Below, piece after piece: positions 23,624 through 30,322 of a stretch of 62,394 bases of DNA; the stretch's first letter is position 1, and each line of letters starts with the position of its first letter. Both the position numbers and the translations under genes were made by a program. Under the pieces are notes generated by a model. It did no database searches. It was not told the DNA's origin and was given only the letters and a program-made list of their open reading frames with translations. This DNA comes from Pseudomonadales bacterium (lineage in GTDB: Bacteria > Pseudomonadota > Gammaproteobacteria > Pseudomonadales > Azotimanducaceae), in contig JAJECH010000011.1 of the NCBI GenBank assembly GCA_022822135.1, positions 1-62,394 on the forward strand, written 5' to 3'.

Positions 23624-24456
23624 GGTCGGGATCCGCTCAGTAGACCATCGAGCGTAGAGGATTTCACATCGTGACCGCGACGACGATAGTCGTCAACGAG
23701 GTGCGAAGGTACGATCTTGACTCGAGGCGCTTTCTCACCGCTTCCTCGCCGTCGGTCCTGAGCCGCCAGCTCACGCGCGTAGACATTCAGCAGCAGGTCG
23801 GTTTGGGCAACGACGGCTTGCGTCAGGGTATGCAGCTGTTGCGCATTTTGGGTGGTCGCAGCGCCGATCAATTGCAGTGCGGCCAACTGCGAATCGGTCC
23901 GGCTTAAGTTCCGATTGATGACGTCAACGTTCGTTGCAGCATCGGTCATTTGGTCGTGGAAGGCTTGTGAAGCGCGCATCGTTGCGTGCAACGAATCCCG
24001 TAGCGCGTCGCGTGAGATCCGGTCCTGTTGAATCTCGAAGGCGCTACGTTCCTCCGCCGTACGAGCGGTATTGAAGTCAGCGTCGCTCGGGAGCACGGCC
24101 AACATACGGGCGGCGGCATCGTGCGTGTTCGCCGTAATGTGGCGCCCGTTCGCGTGAATCTGCTTCAGCTGATCGTCGAGCTTTCGGATTAGGACACTGG
24201 CGCGCCAGGCGTTATCGCCCGTGTAGCGTTCGCTGTGCTGGATGAGGTAGTCGAGCTGATCCTTCGCCGCTTGGAGTTGGTCGTTCTGTTTTCGGATCTG
24301 CTCAAGTTGTTCAAAGCGGGTCGCTTGTCCCGCGGCGGCATCCGTGATGCTCTTAGTGATCACGTCGAGGATGCCGCCCCAAAATGCTTGTGCCGTCACC
24401 TCATACGTCAACATGCAGCAGACGACCAGCAACCGACCAAATGACTTAATGTTCAT
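23620..24456 (-). CDS. trbJ: VirB5/TrbJ minor pilus protein
   Basis: The 278-residue exported protein has a signal peptide ending near TAQAFWGG and a body of long helices (FEQLEQIRKQNDQLQAAKDQ, then many Ala/Gln/Thr-rich stretches), typical of TrbJ. The ATG is preceded by AGGAGG inside the end of trbE, with 11 bp overlap. VirB5 proteins sit at the conjugative pilus tip. Confidence 0.9.
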   Translation of the reverse strand: MNIKSFGRLLVVCCMLTYEVTAQAFWGGILDVITKSITDAAAGQATRFEQLEQIRKQNDQLQAAKDQLDYLIQHSERYTGDNAWRASVLIRKLDDQLKQIHANGRHITANTHDAAARMLAVLPSDADFNTARTAEERSAFEIQQDRISRDALRDSLHATMRASQAFHDQMTDAATNVDVINRNLSRTDSQLAALQLIGAATTQNAQQLHTLTQAVVAQTDLLLNVYARELAAQDRRRGSGEKAPRVKIVPSHLVDDYRRRGHDVKSSTLDGLLSGSRP

Positions 24457-26884
24457 GTAGTTCCTCCTGCAGCCAGCGCTCCGTCCAGTTCTCGGGATCC
24501 TCGACGCGCAGCTGCGCGACGCGTTTCAGTTGGTGTTCGGTCGAGACACCGCAAAAAGCGAGTGTTTCTGGACCGAGATGAAAGTCGACGACGCGAGCGC
24601 CCTCGCCACGTTGGGTGATGTAGTAATGGCGTTTCGGCTGCAGACTCGCTAGCACGTCCAGCGCCGAAGGTGGCAGACCGACCGCCGCGTAGGTTTCCGC
24701 GTGGTCGGGCGCACGGTCGTTGGCGCCGAAAATCCGTGTGGGGCAGTTCTCCGTGATGATCTGCTGCAGGTCGCTGTTCGCGATGTCGCCGACGGACTGC
24801 GTCGCCAATAGGACCGCGACGTTTTTCTTGCGCAGGGTCACGAGCCACTCCCGGACTTTCGCGCGGAACGCGTCGTGTTTGAGGGCCGCCCAGGCTTCAT
24901 CGATCACCAGGAGCAACGGTTGCCCGTGCGCTTGTCGTTCAACGATCCGAAACAGGTAGGTGAGCGCTGGTAGTCGTAGCTTGTCACTCGCCGCCATGAC
25001 GGCTGCAAGTTCGATGCACGTCCATCGCTGGTGTTGAATGGAATCGGATTCGCCATCGAAAACTGCGCCGTAGTCGCCGCTGGCGTAGTAGGGTTGCAGC
25101 GCGAGTTTGATCTCGGTGTCTTGGATCGCGACGGCGATCGCGGAGAACGTACGCTGGCCGCCTGTTTCGGCCGTGGTTTGTAATGCCTTGCGAATCTCTT
25201 CGCGTTGCGCAAGGCTTGGTTCGACACCTTGTACGCGGCAGAGATCTTCGATCCAGTCGGCCGCCCAAGCCCGTTCCGCCGGATCGTCGATGGCGTCAAA
25301 CGGTGCGAACCGTTCAGATCCGCCGCTCACACTGAGCACGTGATGCGAACCGCCCACGGCCTGTGTGAGTGTCCGGAGCGATAAATCCTTGTCGATGGCT
25401 ACGACGGTGGCGTTCTCGTAACGCAACCACTGCGCACAGAACAGCGCGATCAACGTGGACTTCCCGGTACCGGACGGTCCAAACAGGAGCGTATGACCCA
25501 CGTCTTGCACGTGCAGCGAAAAACGGAAAGGGGTGGACCCTTCCGTTCGGCAAATCACGAGTGGTGGTGCATGCCCATGCTCGATCTTGTCCGACGGACA
25601 GCGCGACGGTCCGAGCCAGGTCGACGAGAGGGGAAGCAGATTGGCGAGCGTCTGGGTGTCAACGAGACGGCTTCGTACGTTCTCGACCACGTGGCCAGGT
25701 AGACTCCCTAGAAATCCCTCGACCGCATTGACGTCCTCGATACGTGCCGCAAAACCGTGTTGCTGTAGCAGCTGTCGAACGGTACGCGCCTGTTGTTGGA
25801 GGACCTCGCGATCCGGGTTCCGGAGTACGACTACGGATGTGGTGTACCCCAAGCCGACACGACCTGTATTCAATGTGGACAACAGCGCTTCGGTCTCGTC
25901 TTGCATATTGACCGCATCTTGGTTGATGACACTGTTGGCCGTCGGTTGCGGATGGACGATGCGGTCGAGCCAACCACGGGTTTGCTGTGACCATTTCGTG
26001 CGGATGGTCCTCAATTCACGTTTAGCGTCGTGTTCGTCAAGTGCGACGAACCGCGTGTTCCATCGTGCGGGAAAAGGCAGTGCTTGGAGATCGTGCAAGA
26101 GGTTGGGATAGGTCGCATCAGGCAGGTCGTCGATACTGATGATGCCAAGCCATTCGTCGCCGAACCGCGGCGGCGAGGAACATTGAAAGTTCGGACAGGC
26201 CGTTTGCGTGTCAAGATGAATCGTCGGTAGTCGGGGCGCGAGCGAGACGGCCTCGCCAGTAAGGGTCCAGCGCAGGTGGGTCCAGAGTTCATCGGTCCTG
26301 CGCTCGTTGTGATCTTCCCGGATTCGCATCCGCGTCAACGAGAGTGTGTTGGCCAGCGTGTCTTCAAACACGCTAAGGGCTTCTTCAAACGCACCGAGGC
26401 ATTGTGCGAGATCCTGTTCGGCTGCGACGACTTCACGCTCAAGAAGGAAACTCGCGGTTCGCCGGTGTAGCGACGACGGCGGCGACCAGCGGAGCACGAG
26501 CGTTTGAATCGTCTCAAACGCCGTGCCGTGTGTCTCAAATTGCGCTCGCCGTTCTTCGTCGATGCGTTGACTTATAGGTTCTGGCCAATCGCGCCGCGGC
26601 GGGTATGTATCCGACGGTAGACGGGTGGCATCCACATGAACCGACCAGCCGCCGCCTAATGTATGGATGGCGCTGGCCAGCGTCAGTGACGTGACGTTGC
26701 GCTCGTGGTTCGACAATGTGGTCAGATCACGTCCGACGAAGTAATACCCCGCCAGGAGGGATCCGTCTTTGCAGAGGATGACGCCGGGTAGCGGTGACAT
26801 CAACCAAGCGAGCAGGTCAGAAAAGCCTGGTATGCGTCGCCGCTCAGGCGGTCGCAGAATCTGCAGTGGCTCCCGTAAGTTCAT
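24446..26884 (-). CDS. trbE: VirB4/TrbE conjugation ATPase
   Basis: The ATG at 26884 overlaps the trbD stop as ATGA and yields 812 residues; a longer reading to 27043 runs antiparallel through trbD-encoding DNA in another frame and is rejected. The protein has the CagE/VirB4 N-terminal domain, Walker A GPSGTGKSTLIALF, Walker B PLLLVIDEAWAAL and ATQSVGDIANS. It energises assembly of the transfer channel and pilus. Confidence 0.95.
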   Translation of the reverse strand: MNLREPLQILRPPERRRIPGFSDLLAWLMSPLPGVILCKDGSLLAGYYFVGRDLTTLSNHERNVTSLTLASAIHTLGGGWSVHVDATRLPSDTYPPRRDWPEPISQRIDEERRAQFETHGTAFETIQTLVLRWSPPSSLHRRTASFLLEREVVAAEQDLAQCLGAFEEALSVFEDTLANTLSLTRMRIREDHNERRTDELWTHLRWTLTGEAVSLAPRLPTIHLDTQTACPNFQCSSPPRFGDEWLGIISIDDLPDATYPNLLHDLQALPFPARWNTRFVALDEHDAKRELRTIRTKWSQQTRGWLDRIVHPQPTANSVINQDAVNMQDETEALLSTLNTGRVGLGYTTSVVVLRNPDREVLQQQARTVRQLLQQHGFAARIEDVNAVEGFLGSLPGHVVENVRSRLVDTQTLANLLPLSSTWLGPSRCPSDKIEHGHAPPLVICRTEGSTPFRFSLHVQDVGHTLLFGPSGTGKSTLIALFCAQWLRYENATVVAIDKDLSLRTLTQAVGGSHHVLSVSGGSERFAPFDAIDDPAERAWAADWIEDLCRVQGVEPSLAQREEIRKALQTTAETGGQRTFSAIAVAIQDTEIKLALQPYYASGDYGAVFDGESDSIQHQRWTCIELAAVMAASDKLRLPALTYLFRIVERQAHGQPLLLVIDEAWAALKHDAFRAKVREWLVTLRKKNVAVLLATQSVGDIANSDLQQIITENCPTRIFGANDRAPDHAETYAAVGLPPSALDVLASLQPKRHYYITQRGEGARVVDFHLGPETLAFCGVSTEHQLKRVAQLRVEDPENWTERWLQEELHEH

Positions 26885-27183
26885 ATGGTTCGAACAGGGA
26901 TCGGCAAGGAAGGGTAGTACGCGTGGCGGTACAACCACCAACGGCGCCAGAACACATGAGCCAGGAAGGGATCGCGTTTCGCCATGCGGCGGAACAGTGC
27001 CAATACGCCCAGCTGGAGCACGATCGCTGGAATTACCAACCACCGGAGCTCAAGATACAGTGCGGTGAAGCCGCCCAGCATCGTCGCGATCATCGAGGCG
27101 AATACGAGGCCGCGTTCACCACCTAGCACTAGGTGGCGACGGGTGACGGACTTCGCGACGGGGTGGACCAGCAACTCGTCCAT
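26881..27183 (-). CDS. trbD: VirB3/TrbD membrane protein
   Basis: The 100-residue protein carries the VirB3 motif VHPVAKSVTRRHLVLGGERG, two adjacent membrane helices (FASMIATMLGGFTALYL, WLVIPAIVLQLGVLALF) and the ending MAKRDPFLAHVFWRRW. It precedes trbE with a 4-bp overlap, as in other IncP-like clusters. Confidence 0.93.
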   Translation of the reverse strand: MDELLVHPVAKSVTRRHLVLGGERGLVFASMIATMLGGFTALYLELRWLVIPAIVLQLGVLALFRRMAKRDPFLAHVFWRRWWLYRHAYYPSLPIPVRTI

Positions 27184-27186
27184 TGG

Positions 27187-27537
27187 TCAAAACCCGAGTA
27201 GTGCCGCTGCTGGAGTCGACGATCCGCCGAACAGTTCGCGGATGGTTGGACGCGCGAAAAACACGATGGCGAGGAGCAGAATAGTGACCGCGCCGGTGAT
27301 CGCAAACTGCTGAACGTCGACCCGTCCAAATGCGAGGGCGAGACCGACACCTACGAGGACGAGGAGTCCGAGACTGAAGGCGATGGGTCCGGTGATCGTA
27401 TCGACCCAAGTATTGACTGGATTCACGATCGATAACTGGGATGCTTCGATGGTTGCGGTTGATGCAAGCAGGAGCAAAACGAGCCAGCAAGTAACAGCGG
27501 AAACGCGTTGAAAGGAAGGTGATTCATGTTTCAGCAT
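27187..27537 (-). CDS. trbC: VirB2/TrbC conjugative pilin
   Basis: From the ATG at 27537 the 116-residue protein has a long signal peptide (WLVLLLLASTATIEAS) and two hydrophobic helices (GPIAFSLGLLVLVGVGLALAF, ITGAVTILLLAIVFFA), the layout of VirB2/TrbC pilins, which in RP4 are trimmed and cyclised. No TraF-type maturation protease is seen in the window. The start overlaps the end of trbB by 14 bp. Confidence 0.9.
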   Translation of the reverse strand: MLKHESPSFQRVSAVTCWLVLLLLASTATIEASQLSIVNPVNTWVDTITGPIAFSLGLLVLVGVGLALAFGRVDVQQFAITGAVTILLLAIVFFARPTIRELFGGSSTPAAALLGF

Positions 27538-28465
27538 GGGCGAGCTCCGTATGGTTGCCAATCGCGGTGACAGCGCGAGAACCGTCTTTCTGGCGTTCGA
27601 TGACGATGGTAAGGTCGAGACTCTCATCAATGAAGCGACTGAGATCCGCGAAGGTGAGGCCGCCTGCTTCAGCGGCGAGCGACTGCATCCGTAACGCCGC
27701 GCCTTCGATCGACGACGCATGGACGGTCGCTACGCCGCCAGGATGACCGGTTGTCCACGCTTTGAGCAACGTCAGCGCTTCACCGCCGCGAACTTCGCCT
27801 ACCAGAATTCGATCCGGACGCATGCGCATCGCAGCTCTTAACAGAGCGGTCATCGACGCGGCTTGGCTCGTTTCAAGTAACACTTTGTTAGCTGCCGCGC
27901 ACTGCAGCTCGGGCGTATCCTCGATGATGAGCAGGCGTTCATTTGGAAACTGTTGTGAGATCTCGTGGATCAACGCGTTGGCCAGCGTCGTCTTCCCGGT
28001 ACCGGTACCACCTGCGATGAGAATGTTCAGATGTTGCGCAACGGCAGTGCGGATCACCGCACCTTGCGGACGCGATAAGACGTCCTGTTCGATGTAGTCA
28101 TCGAGGGACCAGACTTTCGTTGCCCGCTTACGGATTGCCCATACCGGAGCTTGACATGTGGGTGGCAGCAAACCTTCGAAACGTGCGCCGCCGAGTGGAA
28201 TCGTGCCTTCCACGATCGGCGAATCGGCTGTGCAGACGGTGTCGAGTAAGTGTGCGACCGTACCGAGGAGCTTTCGGGCGTTGACCGTGGACATCTCGCC
28301 GATGCACGCCATCTTTTCCGAGCGCCGCTCCACCCACAGCTTGCCATCGGCGTTGCACATGATGTCCTGTACGTCGGGATCGTCAATGGCGGTAACGACA
28401 TCAGGACCGAGTTCATAGCGCAGTTGCGTAAGCACTTGTTCGCGTGCCGCGCCGTTCTCATTCAC
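27524..28465 (-). CDS. trbB: VirB11/TrbB ATPase
   Basis: The 313-residue protein has Walker A IAGGTGTGKTTLANAL, an Asp box (LIIEDTPELQC), Walker B RMRPDRILVGEVRGGE and the His box GHPGGVATVHASS. GTG at 28465 overlaps the upstream stop as GTGA and is preferred over a start further up. VirB11 hexamers drive pilus assembly and substrate loading. It opens the trb part of the chain. Confidence 0.94.
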   Translation of the reverse strand: MNENGAAREQVLTQLRYELGPDVVTAIDDPDVQDIMCNADGKLWVERRSEKMACIGEMSTVNARKLLGTVAHLLDTVCTADSPIVEGTIPLGGARFEGLLPPTCQAPVWAIRKRATKVWSLDDYIEQDVLSRPQGAVIRTAVAQHLNILIAGGTGTGKTTLANALIHEISQQFPNERLLIIEDTPELQCAAANKVLLETSQAASMTALLRAAMRMRPDRILVGEVRGGEALTLLKAWTTGHPGGVATVHASSIEGAALRMQSLAAEAGGLTFADLSRFIDESLDLTIVIERQKDGSRAVTAIGNHTELAHAET

Positions 28466-28737
28466 GACATGACCCACGCAAGAAAAGAAACGTAAGCGAA
28501 TCCCACCAACATCGCGCTGAGAAAGATCCAACCCATGGCGTTTGCACAGCGCTCAATCCGTTTAACCGCTCGAAGCCATCGCTTCTCGTAACTGTTGAGG
28601 ACGATGTCATGTGCGGCGATGAGGGTTAGGATCGCGTCATCCGGTGGGAGTTGGACGCCGGTTTCACGCGCGATCTCAAGCGCTAACTGTTCACGGTCAA
28701 TGCCGGACGTCTGTTCGCGTTTGACGCTTGCGGTCAT
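28462..28737 (-). CDS. TraM-like small conjugation membrane protein
   Basis: The 91-residue protein has a soluble helical front (REQLALEIARETGVQLPPDD, then AHDIVLNSYEKRW) and one C-terminal membrane helix (GWIFLSAMLVGFAYVSFL). In RP4 the order traK-traL-traM is fixed and traM encodes a small protein with a C-terminal hydrophobic end; position after traL supports that name. Its role in IncP transfer is poorly known. Confidence 0.65.
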   Translation of the reverse strand: MTASVKREQTSGIDREQLALEIARETGVQLPPDDAILTLIAAHDIVLNSYEKRWLRAVKRIERCANAMGWIFLSAMLVGFAYVSFLAWVMS

Positions 28738-29453
28738 GCCGTCGCCTCAATGGCGGGTTTCTTGAACAGGTGATCGAGTTGCGACCATAGCTCGTCGCGT
28801 TGCGTCGTAAAACGAGATTCAGACAGGAGCGAGGGTGCATCGTCGATGGCTTCCGCAAACGTCAGTCCGTTGCGGATCATCGTCTCAAGCGCGCCAACAA
28901 AGAGTCGACCGCGTTGTGGCAGGATAATGTGATGAAAACCAGCGCTAGCGAGAATGCCGGACTTGGCGAGCGTTTCGCCTTGTACCTCGATGGGTCCGAA
29001 GTACTCGTTCTCCCAGACGCACACGTCCGCGGTATCGCGACTTGCCTTGATTCGATCCGTCACCGCTCGCAGACATGCGCCTTGCGACGGGCCGCCGACG
29101 ACCAGTAAATGGACCCACAGTTCTTTGCCAGCGTTTTTGAACACACGCTCCAGGTCGTTCTCGGCGAAATAGGCGTTGACCTCGACGAAGCTCGAAGCGC
29201 CAATATCGAGTACGATGTCGCCCGTCTCGTCGATCACGGTTTCCATTAGGGCGTCGATGGCGAACTGGTCGATCGAGTTACGGCGATCGAGCAAATCATG
29301 TTCACGCACGTTCAGTGAGTGACACTCCGACAACGTTCGGTTCTCCGGGTCCGCGTCAATGCAAACCGCGTCCAGGTACTCGCCGAGAAACCGACAGACG
29401 AGACTCTTGCCGATCCCGCCTTTTCCCTGCAGCGCGACGTGGACTTGATTCAC
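28734..29453 (-). CDS. traL: TraL-like ParA-family ATPase
   Basis: The 239-residue protein begins with a deviant Walker A of the ParA/MinD class (LQGKGGIGKSLVCRFL), followed by VCIDADPENRTLSECHSL and DIVLDIGASSFVEVN. Size and position next to an IncP-like oriT match RP4 TraL. It is the first gene of the 20-gene minus-strand chain, so the promoter must lie within 29,454-29,620. It ends in an ATGA overlap with the TraM-like gene. Confidence 0.85.
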   Translation of the reverse strand: MNQVHVALQGKGGIGKSLVCRFLGEYLDAVCIDADPENRTLSECHSLNVREHDLLDRRNSIDQFAIDALMETVIDETGDIVLDIGASSFVEVNAYFAENDLERVFKNAGKELWVHLLVVGGPSQGACLRAVTDRIKASRDTADVCVWENEYFGPIEVQGETLAKSGILASAGFHHIILPQRGRLFVGALETMIRNGLTFAEAIDDAPSLLSESRFTTQRDELWSQLDHLFKKPAIEATA

Positions 29454-29557
29454 GCGTCGTAACTCAACCGCGTAAAGCGACCTGTTAAGAAGTATGTAAA
29501 TGGTTGCAAGGTTTTATATATCGCCGAAACGGGCGACTAATCATAAGTGTGAAATCG

Positions 29558-29592
29558 GATTTGTCATAAGCGCGAAGCGCGCCACACAAATC
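29558..29592. promoter_or_regulatory. Stem-loop beside oriT
   Basis: GATTTGT (29558-29564) pairs with ACAAATC (29586-29592), and inside them GCGC-GAA-GCGC forms a second stem. It lies between the traL start and the oriT inverted repeat, in the region that must hold the promoter of the trb-pil chain. It may be an operator or part of the relaxosome site. Confidence 0.4.
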
Positions 29593-29622
29593 TAAAAGGT
29601 TCGAGCGCTAGCGAGACACCTT

Positions 29623-29671
29623 AAGTAAGTAAGCACTTTCGTCAGAAAGTGTGCTACTTACACTATCTTGC
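29623..29671 (+). other. oriT: Origin of transfer (oriT), IncP type, with nic-like site
   Basis: An imperfect inverted repeat (AAGTAAGTAAGCACTTTC - GTCA - GAAAGTGTGCTACTTA) is followed at once by CACTATCTTG|CC. TATCTTG|C fits the P-type nic consensus YATCYTG|Y, and CTACTTACACTATCTTGCC closely matches the RP4 oriT segment as I recall it (CTACTTCACCTATCCTGCC). The predicted cut is after 29670 on the plus strand. Order and orientation (inverted repeat, nic, traK side) are those of RP4. Confidence 0.82.
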
Positions 29672-29690
29672 CTGCGAATCGAGTGTGTTT

Positions 29691-29800
29691 TTGTAGATTT
29701 TTGGACACTTTTGGAGATTTCTGTCAACTTCTGTCCACTTTTGGAGATTTCTGGATACTTTTGGAGATTTCTGTCGATTTCTGGAGATTTTGTATACTTT
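29691..29800 (+). repeat. Phased 10-bp repeat array between nic and traK
   Basis: Eleven consecutive blocks in exact 10-bp register share a YTG..A..TT pattern: TTGTAGATTT, TTGGACACTT, TTGGAGATTT (three copies), CTGTCAACTT, CTGTCCACTT, CTGGATACTT, CTGTCGATTT, CTGGAGATTT and a weak TGTATACTTT. Short T-runs recur once per helical turn, so the DNA should be intrinsically curved. In RP4 the TraK protein wraps a bent region at this same place, so these are probable TraK binding sites. Confidence 0.8.
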
Positions 29801-29830
29801 CGATGTCGTCCAAAACATCGAAATCGTGAA

Positions 29831-30175
29831 ATGAAAAAATCGATGATTCCGGGTCGTGAAAAACTGAAAAGCGACAAGAGTCCGTACCTGGATGTTGAGA
29901 TCGCGGCCACGCGAGAAGCGATCACAAAGGCTATCAGCGAAGGGTATAGGTTAAAGACAATATGGCGTTCACTGACCGAATCAGGCGATATCACGGGGAG
30001 CTACAGTGGCTTTGTGAAGGCGTTACAGAGAAGCGAAGGTACGAACGTATATGCGGATAGAAACGCGGTTTTCGAACCTGAGAACACTTCTCGAAAAAAC
30101 AGGTCAGAGCAAGAATCGGAAGATGCGTTCGCGGAAGCGAAACAAATCTTGGCTGAGCGATCAGCTAGAAATTAG
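29831..30175 (+). CDS. traK: TraK-like oriT-binding protein
   Basis: From the ATG at 29831 the product has 114 residues. The core AATREAITKAISEGYRLKTI, then WRSLTESGDITGSYSGFVKA matches the TraK/helix pattern of IncP plasmids (A...GY..KTIW..L...G....Y..F...). The frame also runs open upstream through the 10-bp repeats and oriT, but that part is not a plausible protein. RP4 TraK binds and bends the traK side of oriT; here the gene has the same position. Its transcription is divergent from traL, unlike in RP4. Confidence 0.8.
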   Translation: MKKSMIPGREKLKSDKSPYLDVEIAATREAITKAISEGYRLKTIWRSLTESGDITGSYSGFVKALQRSEGTNVYADRNAVFEPENTSRKNRSEQESEDAFAEAKQILAERSARN

Positions 30176-30322
30176 CAAATAAAAAGTATGATATGAGGGT
30201 GAGCTACAAGATGGATTGAAATAAATCTTCATAACTGATGTGCTTCGACTTACTGAGGAGGGTTCAACTATTTGTACCTATATAGTACGACTGTCGCCAC
30301 GCAAATCCGCACGAAGCCTGGT
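30176..30322. other. Element-chromosome junction zone
   Basis: This 147-bp gap separates traK from the end of the PQQ dehydrogenase gene. It is A+T-rich at first. No tRNA, integrase gene or obvious direct repeat is visible, so the exact attachment site cannot be placed. Confidence 0.4.

Larger units (their letters stand above)
1..30200. mobile_element. Integrated conjugative element, right-hand part (left end outside window)
   Basis: This stretch carries a near-complete mating-pair formation gene set, an oriT, traK/traL/traM homologues, a type IVb pilus cluster, a serine recombinase and many small accessory genes. Immediately to the right, ordinary gammaproteobacterial housekeeping genes begin, so the element is inferred to be integrated in a chromosome. 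The right boundary is placed between the traK stop and the end of the PQQ dehydrogenase gene; no tRNA or repeat marks it. No relaxase, coupling protein (VirD4/TraG), VirB10 or tyrosine integrase is visible; these may lie to the left of the window or be lost. An assembly join between a plasmid and a chromosome cannot be excluded from sequence alone. Confidence 0.75.

Noticed and set aside
26885-27043. N-terminal extension of trbE
   Set aside because: It overlaps trbD in another frame, while the ATG at 26884 forms the same ATGA overlap seen at other joints.
29691-29800. A CRISPR array or replication iterons
   Set aside because: The units are only 10 bp with no spacers, and no rep or cas gene is near. 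Position beside nic and traK fits oriT wrapping sites better.
29651-29830. N-terminal extension of traK
   Set aside because: The extended frame would translate the nic region and the 10-bp repeats into a repetitive peptide; the ATG at 29831 gives the TraK-like core.
30176-30322. A tRNA gene as attachment site
   Set aside because: No cloverleaf or CCA-end-like sequence could be found in the junction.
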